A DNA stretch of 64,000 nt from Edaphosphingomonas laterariae (lineage in GTDB: Bacteria > Pseudomonadota > Alphaproteobacteria > Sphingomonadales > Sphingomonadaceae): assembly GCF_900188165.1 (NCBI RefSeq), contig NZ_FZOS01000007.1, positions 1 to 64,000 of the forward strand, given 5' to 3'. This document shows positions 1 to 9,042 of this stretch, piece by piece (within the stretch, counting starts at the first letter, position 1; each line of letters begins with the position of its first letter). Both the position numbers and the translations under genes were made by a program. The notes under the pieces are model-generated. The model did not search any database. It saw nothing but the letters and a program-made list of their open reading frames with translations, and was not told the origin of the DNA.

Positions 1-51
1 CTTGGCAGAAAGGCTTCAAGGTGGACGACTTTTACGCCGCCCGCAGCAGGG

Positions 52-123
52 CTATCCCGCCGCTACCGTGGTCGAATATTGCTCCGCCGTTCTCACTTCC
101 GGGCGATGCTTCTTGCTCGGCAT
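52..123 (-). pseudogene. Possible IS3-family OrfA start, remnant
   Basis: A 23-codon reading frame starts at ATG 123 behind a good ribosome binding site (AAGGAG, 7 bases away) and begins MPSKKHRPE, which resembles the first residues of IS3-family OrfA transposases. After nine residues the resemblance stops and the frame ends at a TAG. The 7-base inverted repeat at 143-163 (CCAAAAT/ATTTTGG) lies just upstream and could belong to an element end. No transposase body is present, so this is at best a scrap left by deletion. The similarity is short and could be chance. Confidence 0.3.
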
Positions 124-212
124 TCCTTGTCTCCTTCGTAATCCAAAATATCATCAATTTTGGACCACTCAGAAGGGGGCAGATCACCCGCCCGCGAAGC
201 CGTGTCCCTGAT

Positions 213-234
213 GCCCGCCATATCGCAGGCGGGC
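213..234 (-). terminator. Stem-loop downstream of the redoxin gene
   Basis: GCCCGCC and GGCGGGC form a 7-bp perfect stem with an 8-base loop, 65 bases beyond the redoxin stop codon. There is no T-run, so it is a weak intrinsic terminator candidate or an mRNA 3' end stabiliser. Confidence 0.35.
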
Positions 235-298
235 GTCAGCTCAGGTCAGGTCGTTGGTCGGGCGGCGATTGCCTGCTGCCCGTGCATGCGACGCCTTA

Positions 299-910
299 TC
301 ACCCGCCATATTTGACGGCGCAGCCATAGGGCTTGCTGCTGGCGACGGCCACCGGCTTGCCGGCCTTCACGTCGGAGAGCGCCGCGAGCACGAGGTTCTT
401 GGCGGTCTTGATGTCGGCCGGGTCGGCCGTCGGCTTGTCGTCGATCGCGCCGGCATAGACGAGCGTGCCGGCGGGGTTGATCACATACATGTGCGGGGTC
501 GTCTTGGCGTCATAGAGCTTGCCGACGACGCCCTTGGGATCGAGCAGATAGGCGGTGGCGTGCGCCTTTTCCTTCTGCTCGAAGGCCTGCGCCTCGGCGC
601 CCGTCATATAGCCCTGCTTGCCGGGCGCGCCCGAATTGATGGTGAGCCACACCACGCCCTGCGCATGGGCGGCGGCCTGCGTCTTCTGCATGTTGCCGCT
701 GTCATAATGCTTCTGGACGAAGGGGCAGCCGGGGTTGTTCCATTCGAGCACCACGGTCTTGCCCTTGAAGCTGGACAGCTTGACCGGCTTGCCGGTGGCG
801 TCGGCGGCGATGAAGTCGGGGGCGGGCTTGCCGATCTGGACGGTCGCAACGGCGGGCGTGGCGATCACGGCGGCGGCGATGATGGCGATGGACGGACGGA
901 ACATGGGCAT
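299..910 (-). CDS. Secreted redoxin / thioredoxin-family protein
   Basis: This 203-residue protein has an N-terminal signal peptide (about residues 1-22) followed by an AhpC/TSA-Redoxin fold. It carries the GCPF motif with Cys62 and a second conserved-looking Cys197 in the C-terminal YGCAVKY segment, and no CxxC pair. These two cysteines may be the peroxidatic/resolving pair, which is inference. The protein should act in the periplasm. The gene lies 15 bases downstream of a DsbD-type membrane reductase on the same strand, so the two are probably co-transcribed and the reductase is a plausible electron donor. Family assignment is firm; the substrate is unknown. Confidence 0.85.
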   Translation of the reverse strand: MPMFRPSIAIIAAAVIATPAVATVQIGKPAPDFIAADATGKPVKLSSFKGKTVVLEWNNPGCPFVQKHYDSGNMQKTQAAAHAQGVVWLTINSGAPGKQGYMTGAEAQAFEQKEKAHATAYLLDPKGVVGKLYDAKTTPHMYVINPAGTLVYAGAIDDKPTADPADIKTAKNLVLAALSDVKAGKPVAVASSKPYGCAVKYGG

Positions 911-925
911 TTCCTCCTCGATGAA

Positions 926-2998
926 TCAGGCGGCGAGCGCGGTCAGTATTCCCGGGGTGAGCACTTGCGGCAGCACCTGCGTCGGCTGGCCGGGGCGATA
1001 GAAGAGATAGAGCGGCACGCCCGAGCGCCCCTGCGCGCTCAGGAAGCGGCCGATCGTGGCGTCGCCATTGGTCCAATCGCCAACCAGCACCGCCACATTG
1101 GCGGCGGCGAAGGCTTCGGCCACTTCGGCGCGGTCGATCGCCGCCTTTTCGTTCACCTTGCAGCTCAGGCACCAGTCGGCGGTGAAATAGACGAAGACCG
1201 GCCGTCCCGCCGCCTGCAATTCGGCGAGCTTCGCCTCGCTGAACGGGGTGGCGCCCAGCGCACCGGCTTCCGCGACGGCGGCGGTGGCGGGTGCGCGCGG
1301 CACGCTCACCATCAGCGCCAGCGACGCGGCGAGCGCGGGGGCGAGCGGCCACCAGGCGGCGCGGCCGCCGGCCAACTGGCGCCGGCCGACCCACCACAGG
1401 CCGAGGCCCGTCAGTAGCGCGGCGCCAAGGCCGAGCGTCATCCCGTCAATGCCGGAAAGCCGACCCAGCAGCCAGGCCAGGCCCAGCGCGGTCAGGAACA
1501 TCGGAATGGCGAGGATGCGGCGCAGGCGATCCATCCAGGCGCCCGGCCGGGGCAGCCTGCGGCGCAGCGCGGGGATGAAGCCGAGCGCGAGGAAGGGAAG
1601 GGCGAGGCCCAGCCCCAGCCCGGCGAAGATCGCCATCGCCGCCGTCGCCGGCAGCACCAAAGCCGCGCCGAGAGCGGCGCCCATGAAGGGGCCGGTGCAG
1701 GGCGTGGCGATGAAGGCGGCGAGCGCGCCGGTCCAGAAGGCGCCGTGGGTGCCGCGCTTGCTCGCCAGTTCGTTGCCGCCCACCACCGCCGGCAGCTCGA
1801 ACAGTCCGGCCAGGTTGAGCGCGATCGCCGCCGTCAGCAGCAAGAGGACGAGGATGACGCGCGGATCCTGCAACTGGAAGGCCCAACCCACGGCTTCGCC
1901 ACCGGCCCGCAGCGCCAGCAGGACGCCGCCGAGCACGAGGCATGTCAGCACGGCGCCGCCGGTATAGGCCAGCGCCTCCAGTCGCACTTCGCGCTCGTCG
2001 CCGCCGGCGCGCGCCAGGCTCAGCGCCTTCAGGCTCAGGATCGGGAAGACGCAGGGCATCACGTTGAGCAGCAGGCCGCCAAGGATCGCGCCGGCGAGCG
2101 CGATCGCGATCGTCTTGCCGCCACCCCCGCCCAGGCCTTCGCCGCCGCTGCCACCTTGGCCGCTGGCGGTGACGGGCGCGCCCGCGGCGGGCACTTCGCC
2201 GGGCCGGGCGCGCAGGGCAAGGCCGTTATCCTTGCCGATGCGCAGCACGCCATCGAGTTCGGCGATGTCGGCGGCGCCGGCGGCCGCCTTCACCTCGACG
2301 ATCAGATCATCGCCATTGCGGCTCACCGCCTGCGGCGCGGCATAGTCGATCGCGCCATCGGTCAGCGGGAAGAAATAGACGTCCTCCACCGGCAGCTTCG
2401 CGGGCAGCGGCACGGCGATGCGGAAGGTTTCGCCCTTCAGCGCGAAACGGCCCTCGCTGCCCAGCGGCTTGGGCATGGCGGCGCGCCAGCGCGCGAAGCT
2501 GGTGGTCAGCGCCTGATCCGCCTTGCCATCGCCAACCGTCAGGTCGACCGCGATATCGGCCTTTTCGGGGACGCAGATTTCCTCGGTGCAGGCGAGCCAT
2601 TTGGCCGTGCCGCGGATCGGCAGGCGGGTGCCGGGGGCCAGGCCGGCCGGAACCTTCAGCTCGATCAACTGGGCATATTCGCCTTCATAGACATAGTTCA
2701 TCAGCCCGGCGATGATCAGCGTGTGCGGCACCGGATAGGTTAGCTCGCCCGCGCTCGCCCCGGCGGGGAGCGTCCAATCGATCAGGGTTTCGACGCCGCT
2801 GTCGCCGGGATTTTTCCAATAGCCGTGCCATGTCGGCGCGGGCTTCATCACCAGCGCCAGCGTGGTCGTGCCGCCGGCGGCCGGCGTCGCGCTTTCGGCG
2901 ACCAGGCGGGGCTGGATGTGGGGCCCTTGCGCCAGCGCCGGCATCGCCAGCAGCATCGCGGCAAGGATCGTCATCAATCGGCAACCGAAGGCGGTCAT
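926..2998 (-). CDS. Protein-disulfide reductase, DsbD/ScsB family
   Basis: This 690-residue protein has a signal peptide ending near AQG, a periplasmic DsbD-alpha-like region (about 25-290, with the cysteines of ACTEEIC), a transmembrane domain of about eight helices (about 290-560) with the PCVFP and PCTGPF cysteine motifs of the CcdA/DsbD family, and a C-terminal periplasmic thioredoxin domain with WCLSC. It should pass electrons from cytoplasmic thioredoxin across the inner membrane to periplasmic thiol proteins. The downstream redoxin is a likely client. A second start lies at the Met nine codons in (MTILAAML), which would give a more typical signal peptide. Confidence 0.9.
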   Translation of the reverse strand: MTAFGCRLMTILAAMLLAMPALAQGPHIQPRLVAESATPAAGGTTTLALVMKPAPTWHGYWKNPGDSGVETLIDWTLPAGASAGELTYPVPHTLIIAGLMNYVYEGEYAQLIELKVPAGLAPGTRLPIRGTAKWLACTEEICVPEKADIAVDLTVGDGKADQALTTSFARWRAAMPKPLGSEGRFALKGETFRIAVPLPAKLPVEDVYFFPLTDGAIDYAAPQAVSRNGDDLIVEVKAAAGAADIAELDGVLRIGKDNGLALRARPGEVPAAGAPVTASGQGGSGGEGLGGGGGKTIAIALAGAILGGLLLNVMPCVFPILSLKALSLARAGGDEREVRLEALAYTGGAVLTCLVLGGVLLALRAGGEAVGWAFQLQDPRVILVLLLLTAAIALNLAGLFELPAVVGGNELASKRGTHGAFWTGALAAFIATPCTGPFMGAALGAALVLPATAAMAIFAGLGLGLALPFLALGFIPALRRRLPRPGAWMDRLRRILAIPMFLTALGLAWLLGRLSGIDGMTLGLGAALLTGLGLWWVGRRQLAGGRAAWWPLAPALAASLALMVSVPRAPATAAVAEAGALGATPFSEAKLAELQAAGRPVFVYFTADWCLSCKVNEKAAIDRAEVAEAFAAANVAVLVGDWTNGDATIGRFLSAQGRSGVPLYLFYRPGQPTQVLPQVLTPGILTALAA

Positions 2999-3069
2999 CG
3001 GGGCTCCATTTCAACCAGACCCGGCGCTATAGCATTGCCGGGGCCACCACGCATACCGGGAGTGAGCAT

Positions 3070-4710
3070 TTGAAACTGTGGCAAAGGGTTACGATCGCGG
3101 CGGCGCTTGCGGTCCCGGCGGTCGCGCAGGCCGAAGCGGCGGCCGAGATGGCGAAGCCCAAGCTGATCGTGGCGATTTCGGTCGACCAGTTTTCGGCCGA
3201 TCTGTTCGCGGAATATCGCCAGCATTTCACCGGCGGGATGAAGCGGCTGGCCAATGGCGTCGTCTTTCCGTCGGGTTATCAAAGCCATGCCGCGACGGAA
3301 ACCTGCCCCGGTCATTCGACGATCCTGACCGGATCGCACCCGGCGCGCACCGGCATCATCGCCAATAACTGGTTCGATCTGTCGCTGCCGCGCGACGACA
3401 AGATGGTCTATTGCTCGGAAGACCCGTCGGTGCCGGGCAGCAGCTCCGAAAATTATTCGGTGTCCCCCCAATATCTGAAGGTGCCCACGCTGGGCGATCG
3501 GCTGAAGGTGGTGGACAAGGCCACGCGCGTCGTTTCGGTCGCCGGCAAGGATCGCGCGGCGGTGATGATGGGCGGCCACGATACCGATCAGATCTGGTTC
3601 TGGGGCGGCAAATCCTATGTCACCTTGCCGGGCCGGACGGCGACGCCGCCCGCCACGGTGAGCCGGGTCAATGCCAGCGTCGCCGCGCTCGTCGCCCGGC
3701 CGGCCAAGGCCGCGCTGCCGGCGATGTGCCGTTCGCGATCGGTGGCGTTGCCGCTGGGGCCCACCAAGCAGGTCGGCGTTCTCGCCGATCGCAAGGCGGA
3801 GGATTTTCGCGGCTTCCGCGCCGCCGTCGATTTCGACGCGGCGACCGCCGATCTTGCCATCGGCCTGCTCGATGAAATGAAGCTCGGCCGTGGCGCGAGC
3901 ACCGACGTGCTCACCATCGGCCTGTCGGCCACCGATTATGTCGGCCACACTTTCGGCACCGAAGGCGCGGAAATGTGCGCGCAGATGGTGGGGCTGGACG
4001 AAAATGTCGGCCGCATCCTCGCTGCGCTCGATGCCACGCGCGTCCCTTATGCCGTCGTCCTCACCGCCGATCATGGTGGCCATGACGTTACCGAACGCGC
4101 GCAGACGCGCGGTTTCCCGGAAGCGTCGCGGGTCGATCCGCAATTGCGTCCGTCGGTGTTCGGCGCGGCGCTTGCCGAGCAGTTCGGGCTTGATCCCAAG
4201 GCACGGCTGGTCTGGTCCGACGGGCCGTTCGGCGACTGGTATGTCGCGCGCGACATTCCGGCGGACAAGCGCCCGCTGGTGATCGCCACGCTCAAGGCCC
4301 GGCTGCTGGCGCACCGCCAGGTGGCGGATGTGTTCACGGCGGACGATCTCCGCCGCATGACGCCGCCGCGCCCGCCGGTGGAGGAATGGTCGCTGGCCGA
4401 GCGCGCCAAGGCATCGTTCGATCCCGAACGGTCGGGCGATCTCGTCGTCCTGCTCAAGCCCAAGGTGATGCCGATTTCCGATCCGTTGAAGGGTTCGGTC
4501 GCTACCCATGGATCGCCCTGGCAGAATGACCGGCGCGTCCCGATCCTGTTCTACCGCCCCGGCACCACGGGCTTCGAACAGCCGCTTTCGATCGAGACGG
4601 TGGATATCCTGCCGACGCTGGGCGCGCTTGTCGGCCTCACCATCCCGGCGGAGGAGATTGACGGCCGCTGCCTCGATCTCGACGCCGGCGCCGGCAATAG
4701 CTGCCGCTGA
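3070..4710 (+). CDS. Alkaline phosphatase family protein (PafA/SPAP type)
   Basis: The protein is 546 residues if it starts at TTG 3070, which has GGGAG 7 bases upstream and opens a signal peptide ending near AQA. The frame is open further upstream, but that part overlaps the 5' end of the divergent DsbD-type gene and does not look like protein. Metal-site and catalytic segments are SVDQ (Asp39), the nucleophile region ATETCPGHS with Thr78, ANNW, TDYVGHTFG and TADHGG. This matches the threonine-nucleophile alkaline phosphatases known from Sphingomonas (SPAP) and Flavobacterium PafA. It should be a periplasmic zinc phosphomonoesterase with some diesterase activity, useful for scavenging phosphate. 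Confidence 0.9.
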   Translation: MKLWQRVTIAAALAVPAVAQAEAAAEMAKPKLIVAISVDQFSADLFAEYRQHFTGGMKRLANGVVFPSGYQSHAATETCPGHSTILTGSHPARTGIIANNWFDLSLPRDDKMVYCSEDPSVPGSSSENYSVSPQYLKVPTLGDRLKVVDKATRVVSVAGKDRAAVMMGGHDTDQIWFWGGKSYVTLPGRTATPPATVSRVNASVAALVARPAKAALPAMCRSRSVALPLGPTKQVGVLADRKAEDFRGFRAAVDFDAATADLAIGLLDEMKLGRGASTDVLTIGLSATDYVGHTFGTEGAEMCAQMVGLDENVGRILAALDATRVPYAVVLTADHGGHDVTERAQTRGFPEASRVDPQLRPSVFGAALAEQFGLDPKARLVWSDGPFGDWYVARDIPADKRPLVIATLKARLLAHRQVADVFTADDLRRMTPPRPPVEEWSLAERAKASFDPERSGDLVVLLKPKVMPISDPLKGSVATHGSPWQNDRRVPILFYRPGTTGFEQPLSIETVDILPTLGALVGLTIPAEEIDGRCLDLDAGAGNSCR

Positions 4711-4762
4711 ACCCCCTGCGCTGCCGATCGATCGGACGCGGCGTATTTGAAAGGATCGAACC

Positions 4763-5500
4763 GTGAAGATCATCGGCAGCTATGTCAGCCCCTATGTGCG
4801 CAAGGTGCTCGCCTGCCTTGCGCTCAAGGGCCTGGATTATGAGATCGATCCGATCACGCCCTTTTTCGGGAATGACGGCTTCGGCGAGATCAGCCCGCTG
4901 CGCCGGATTCCGGTGCTGATCGATGGCGATCTGGTGCTGTGCGACAGTTCGGCAATCTGCGCCTATCTGGACGAAGCCTATCCCGGCCATCCGTTGCTGC
5001 CGGCGGACGTGAAGGATCGCGCCCGTGCCCGCTGGCTGGAGGAGTTCGCCGATACGCGGATGGGCGACGTGTTCATCTGGGGCCTGTTCTACCAGCGTTT
5101 CGTCCATCCCGCCGTGTGGGGCGAGCCGGGCGACGCGGCCCGCGTCGAACGGACGCTGGCCGAGGATGCGCCTGCCGTGCTCGATTATCTCGAAACGCTG
5201 GCGCCGGCGCAGGGCTTCCTGTTCGGCGATATCGGGCTGGCGGACATCGCGATCGCTTCGTTCCTGCGCAACGCGGCCTATGTGGGGTTTGCGGTCGATG
5301 CGGCGCGCTGGCCGCTGACGGCGGCTTTTGTCGAACGCGTTCTCGCCCATGATTCGCTGGCGCACCTGCTGCCGTTCGAAGATGTGCAGCGGGACGCCAG
5401 CATTACCGGCCGCCGCCAGGCGCTGATCGACGCCGGTGCGCGCCTTGCCGAGCAATCGTTCGGCATGCGTACGCCGCGGGTGGGCATCATGAAGCTCTGA
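4763..5500 (+). CDS. Glutathione S-transferase family protein
   Basis: The 245-residue product starts at a GTG and opens with a thioredoxin-like N-terminal GST domain (about 1-80: SYVSPYVRKV active-site region, IPVL cis-proline motif, DSSAICAYL glutathione-binding helix) followed by an all-helical C-terminal domain. The class and substrate cannot be told from sequence; the serine and tyrosine of the SPY segment are candidate catalytic residues. The gene stands 52 bases after the alkaline phosphatase on the same strand and before typA, but nothing suggests a shared function. Confidence 0.85.
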   Translation: MKIIGSYVSPYVRKVLACLALKGLDYEIDPITPFFGNDGFGEISPLRRIPVLIDGDLVLCDSSAICAYLDEAYPGHPLLPADVKDRARARWLEEFADTRMGDVFIWGLFYQRFVHPAVWGEPGDAARVERTLAEDAPAVLDYLETLAPAQGFLFGDIGLADIAIASFLRNAAYVGFAVDAARWPLTAAFVERVLAHDSLAHLLPFEDVQRDASITGRRQALIDAGARLAEQSFGMRTPRVGIMKL

Positions 5501-5572
5501 ACGGCCCCTTTCCGCGTCGCAACAAATCGGCTATGGGGCCGCGCAAATCTACCCTCGTAAGATCGGATATTC

Positions 5573-7396
5573 ATGAGCCTCCGCAACGTGGCCATCATCG
5601 CGCACGTCGATCATGGCAAGACAACCCTGGTTGATCAGCTCTTCCGCCAGTCCGGCACGTTCCGCGACAATCAGCGGGTCGAGGAGCGTGCCATGGACTC
5701 CAATGATCTGGAAAAGGAGCGAGGGATCACCATCCTCGCCAAGCCCACCTCGATCGAATGGCAGGGCCACCGCATCAACATCGTCGACACCCCCGGCCAC
5801 GCCGATTTCGGTGGCGAGGTGGAGCGCATCCTCTCGATGGTCGACGGCGTGATCCTCCTCGTCGACTCGTCCGAAGGCGCGATGCCGCAGACGAAGTTCG
5901 TGACCGGCAAGGCGCTGAAGCTCGGCCTGCGTCCGATCGTCGTCGTCAACAAGGTCGACCGTCCGGACGAGCGCATCCAGGAAGTGCTGGACGAAGTGTT
6001 CGATCTGTTCGTGTCGCTCGACGCGACCGACGAGCAGCTCGATTTCCCGGTGCTCTATGCCTCCGGCCGCAACGGCTATGCCAATGAGGACCCGACGCTG
6101 CGCGAAGGCACGCTGACCCCACTGTTCGAAAAGATCGTTGGCCATGTGCCGCCGCCCGCGCTCGATCAGGATGCGCCGTTCAGCTTCCTCGTCACGCTGC
6201 TCGATCGCGACAATTTTCTCGGCCGCATCCTCACCGGCCGCGTCCAGTCCGGCGTGGTCAAGGTCAACCAGCCGATCCACGCGATCGACATGGACGGCAA
6301 GGTGATCGAGACCGGCCGCGCGTCGAAGATCATGTCGTTCCGCGGCCTCGATCGCGTGCCGGTCGACGAAGCGCGCGCCGGCGACATCATCAGCCTCGCC
6401 GGCCTCACCGTGGCGACAGTGTCGAACACGATCGCCGACACGTCGGTCACCGAACCGATCCAGGCGCAGCCGATCGATCCGCCGACGCTGTCGATGCGCT
6501 TTGCGGTGAACGATTCGCCGATGGCGGGCCGCGAGGGATCGAAGGTCACGTCGCGCATGATCCGCGACCGGCTGGAGCGCGAGGCGGAATCGAACGTCGC
6601 GATCAAGGTGACGGAGAGCGAGGACAAGGACTCGTTCGAAGTGGCCGGGCGCGGCGAACTCCAGCTCGGCGTGCTGATCGAAACCATGCGCCGCGAAGGC
6701 TTCGAGCTCGGCATCAGCCGCCCGCGCGTGTTGTTCGGCACCGATGAGAATGGCGCGAAGACCGAGCCGTATGAAACCGTCGTGATCGACGTGGATGATG
6801 GATTCTCCGGCACGGTCGTCGACAAGATGAACCAGCGCAAGGGAGAGATGACGGACATGCGCCCGTCGGGGGGCGGCAAGACCCGCATCACCTTCTCGGC
6901 GCCGTCGCGCGGCCTGATCGGCTATCATGGCGAATTCCTGTCGGATACGCGTGGCACCGGCATCATGAACCGGCTGTTCGAGAAATATGGCCCCCACAAG
7001 GGCAATATCGAAGGCCGCAAGAATGGCGTGCTGATCTCGAACGGCGTCGGCGAGGCGCAGGCCTATGCGCTGGGTCCGCTCGAAGAGCGCGGCATCCTGT
7101 TCGTCGGCCCGGGCGAGGCGCTCTACGAGGGCATGGTGATCGGCGAGAACGCCAAGACGGATGACCTTGAGGTCAACCCGATGAAGGCGAAGCAGCTCAC
7201 CAACTTCCGCGCGTCGGGCGGCAAGGACGATGCCATCCGCCTCACCCCGCCGAAGAAGATGACGCTGGAACAGGCCATCGCCTATATCGACGATGACGAG
7301 ATGGTGGAGGTGACGCCGAAGTCGATCCGCCTGCGCAAGCGCCACCTCGATCCGCATGAACGCAAGAAGGCGTCGCGCGCCAAAGCCGCGGCGTGA
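5573..7396 (+). CDS. typA: Translational GTPase TypA/BipA
   Basis: The 607-residue protein is full length for TypA/BipA. The G domain holds AHVDHGKTT (P loop), ERGITI (switch I), DTPGHADF and NKVD; it is followed by the EF-Tu-like beta-barrel, the EF-G-like domains III and V, and the family-specific C-terminal domain ending in a basic tail. TypA binds the 70S ribosome and helps growth under cold and other stress and 50S assembly. The gene appears monocistronic, with a strong terminator right after the stop codon. Confidence 0.97.
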   Translation: MSLRNVAIIAHVDHGKTTLVDQLFRQSGTFRDNQRVEERAMDSNDLEKERGITILAKPTSIEWQGHRINIVDTPGHADFGGEVERILSMVDGVILLVDSSEGAMPQTKFVTGKALKLGLRPIVVVNKVDRPDERIQEVLDEVFDLFVSLDATDEQLDFPVLYASGRNGYANEDPTLREGTLTPLFEKIVGHVPPPALDQDAPFSFLVTLLDRDNFLGRILTGRVQSGVVKVNQPIHAIDMDGKVIETGRASKIMSFRGLDRVPVDEARAGDIISLAGLTVATVSNTIADTSVTEPIQAQPIDPPTLSMRFAVNDSPMAGREGSKVTSRMIRDRLEREAESNVAIKVTESEDKDSFEVAGRGELQLGVLIETMRREGFELGISRPRVLFGTDENGAKTEPYETVVIDVDDGFSGTVVDKMNQRKGEMTDMRPSGGGKTRITFSAPSRGLIGYHGEFLSDTRGTGIMNRLFEKYGPHKGNIEGRKNGVLISNGVGEAQAYALGPLEERGILFVGPGEALYEGMVIGENAKTDDLEVNPMKAKQLTNFRASGGKDDAIRLTPPKKMTLEQAIAYIDDDEMVEVTPKSIRLRKRHLDPHERKKASRAKAAA

Positions 7397-7399
7397 TCC

Positions 7400-7436
7400 A
7401 AAAGGCCGGTCTCCCACAAGGAGGCCGGCCTTTTTT
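7400..7436 (+). terminator. Intrinsic terminator of typA
   Basis: A 15-bp stem with one G-T pair (AAAAGGCCGGTCTCC pairing with the downstream arm) and a CACAA loop is followed by a run of six T. It starts 4 bases after the typA stop codon. The A-rich 5' arm means it could also act on the other strand. Confidence 0.9.
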
Positions 7437-7594
7437 ATGGGGCGTGCGGCCCGGCCGATCGGCTTGCGGATCGGCAATTGAATTCGGCCCCGCAACCTTT
7501 GCGCGCCGGCTGGCGTTGATGATGCTCCGGGCGCCGACATGGCGGCCCGGCGCCTCGGCCCTGACCGGCCACGCGATGCCAAAGGATGCGTCCC

Positions 7595-8311
7595 ATGCAG
7601 CTTCCCGCCATCGCGCAATGCCGGTCGATTTCCCGGCGCGGAACCATGGCGGCGGCAACGCTGGGCCTGGCTATCGCTGCGCCGGCCGAAGCGCAGAAGG
7701 AAAAAGCGGCCGAGGATCCGACCAAGATCGCCACCAAGGCGGGCGTTTCCTATTCGGATGAGCTGTCCGTTTCCGGCTCGGTGGCGTTCGGCGCCAAGTT
7801 CAAGGTCAACGGCCGCGTTTCGGAATCGGGCCAGTGGTCGATCGGCGCGTCCTATCTCTTTCCCGTCGCGATCCTCACCTTCTCCGCCGCCCGGATCGAG
7901 CTCGATTCCGGGGTGGAACAGACGCGCTATTCGCTGGGCGGCTTCGTGCCGCTCACCGAACTGGGGCTCGATACGGGCAAATGGCGGCTCTTCGTGCCGT
8001 TCGGCTACAGCCATACCAACGGCAAGCAGCCGTCGATCGACATCGACCAGAATGAGGGCTTTCCGACCGAGATGAGCAGCAGCAGCGGCTATGTCGGCCT
8101 GTTCAGCATCCGCCCGCTGAACGAACATATCACGCTGCTAGCGGGCGGCAACGTCACCAATGGCACGAACGACTTTTCGGGCTATTCCGTCGGCGGCGGC
8201 CTGTCCTACCATCTCAGCGGGCGCGACACGGTGGGCCTATCCGGCAATTATATCGACAACAGCTTCGGCCAGCGAAAGCGCGTCAGCGTATCCTACCGCC
8301 ACGAATTCTGA
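7595..8311 (+). CDS. Putative outer-membrane beta-barrel protein
   Basis: This 238-residue protein is not a family I can name. It has an N-terminal export signal with an arginine pair (about 1-30, cleaved near AEAQ), then many alternating hydrophobic/polar strands and ends in SVSYRHEF with a terminal Phe, the hallmark of outer-membrane barrels recognised by the Bam complex. About ten to twelve short strands can be picked out. I chose ATG 7595 because AAAGG lies 9 bases before it; the in-frame ATG at 7586 directly abuts that site. The role is unknown, and it is transcribed apart from typA. Confidence 0.6.
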   Translation: MQLPAIAQCRSISRRGTMAAATLGLAIAAPAEAQKEKAAEDPTKIATKAGVSYSDELSVSGSVAFGAKFKVNGRVSESGQWSIGASYLFPVAILTFSAARIELDSGVEQTRYSLGGFVPLTELGLDTGKWRLFVPFGYSHTNGKQPSIDIDQNEGFPTEMSSSSGYVGLFSIRPLNEHITLLAGGNVTNGTNDFSGYSVGGGLSYHLSGRDTVGLSGNYIDNSFGQRKRVSVSYRHEF

Positions 8312-8375
8312 GGCGGGCGTTCGGTTGGGGGGGGCGTCGATTTCTCAACGGCAGGAAGGTGGGGTAAAATGGAGG

Positions 8376-8540
8376 GGCCCCCGGAACGAGGCGCAGCTTG
8401 TCGAGAATATCGGCGCGGTCGGCTGGCGGTTGGCGGACGAGCACATCGCGGCGCTCGACGCGGCAAGCGCTACCATGCCGCCCTATCCCTTCTGGCATCA
8501 GCGGAACTTCCCGATGCTGGCGGCGGAAGGGGCGGCATAG
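8376..8540 (+). pseudogene. Aldo/keto reductase C-terminal remnant
   Basis: The last ~55 codons of an aldo/keto reductase survive here: RNEAQLVENIGAVGW is followed by LTPEQ-like helix residues, LDAAS, and the YPFWHQR tail found in this family. Nothing of the TIM barrel, including the catalytic Asp-Tyr-Lys-His set, is present upstream; the frame runs back into the barrel-protein gene. It is therefore a 3' fragment left by a deletion and is not expected to be expressed. Confidence 0.7.
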
Positions 8541-8571
8541 CCTGGCTGCCGCCACCCGCCGAGGCGGAAGA

Positions 8572-8916
8572 TCAGCGCGTGGTGGCGACGATCTGGATAC
8601 GCAGCGGGCTGCCGCCGTCGGCAATCTCCAACAGGCGATCGATATTGGGATGCGCGCCCGGACGGATGCGCGCATCCGCCGTATGTTCGGCAAACACGGC
8701 AAGGCCATGTTCGGCGGCCTGTGCATCAAGGGTGCCGAAGATCTGCGCGAGATATTGATAGACGGCGAGCGATCCCTGCTTGCCCGGCTGGTTTGCGATG
8801 CTGGCGACAACATTCCCATCGGCGTCGATAAGGTCGATACGCTCGACGCCATCGATCGGCGGCAGTTGCTGGAGATTGTCCTTGAAGGTCGCGCTTGCTT
8901 CGATCGTGGCCGGCAT
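8572..8916 (-). CDS. Hypothetical protein
   Basis: A 114-residue soluble protein starting at the ATG giving MPATIEASATF. It has no signal peptide and no cysteine. The middle (LIDADGNVVASIANQPGKQG) looks like an edge-strand/turn followed by an amphipathic helix, and the C-terminus ends in a beta strand (LRIQIVATTR). I do not recognise the family. The frame is open 29 codons further upstream, but that part is arginine-rich without a good ribosome binding site. It stands alone between the reductase remnant and the proB block. Confidence 0.55.
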   Translation of the reverse strand: MPATIEASATFKDNLQQLPPIDGVERIDLIDADGNVVASIANQPGKQGSLAVYQYLAQIFGTLDAQAAEHGLAVFAEHTADARIRPGAHPNIDRLLEIADGGSPLRIQIVATTR

Positions 8917-9042
8917 ATTTTCGGATTCCCGCAATGAGTCGTTAGGTCGGGCTCTTACACCGCCCTCGATCATCCGCAATTGCGCCTGCCACTGGGACAG
9001 CAATCACCAACAAATGACGCGCGCGGGCCGTGTCCGGCCGGT

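Noticed and set aside
7437-7594. Small gene between the typA terminator and the barrel-protein gene
   Set aside because: The open frame starts inside typA's stop region and terminator and shows no coding pattern.
5549-8128. 859-codon minus-strand frame opposite typA
   Set aside because: It is a GC-rich shadow of typA: arginine-, histidine- and leucine-rich text with no domain, while the plus strand codes for a complete TypA.
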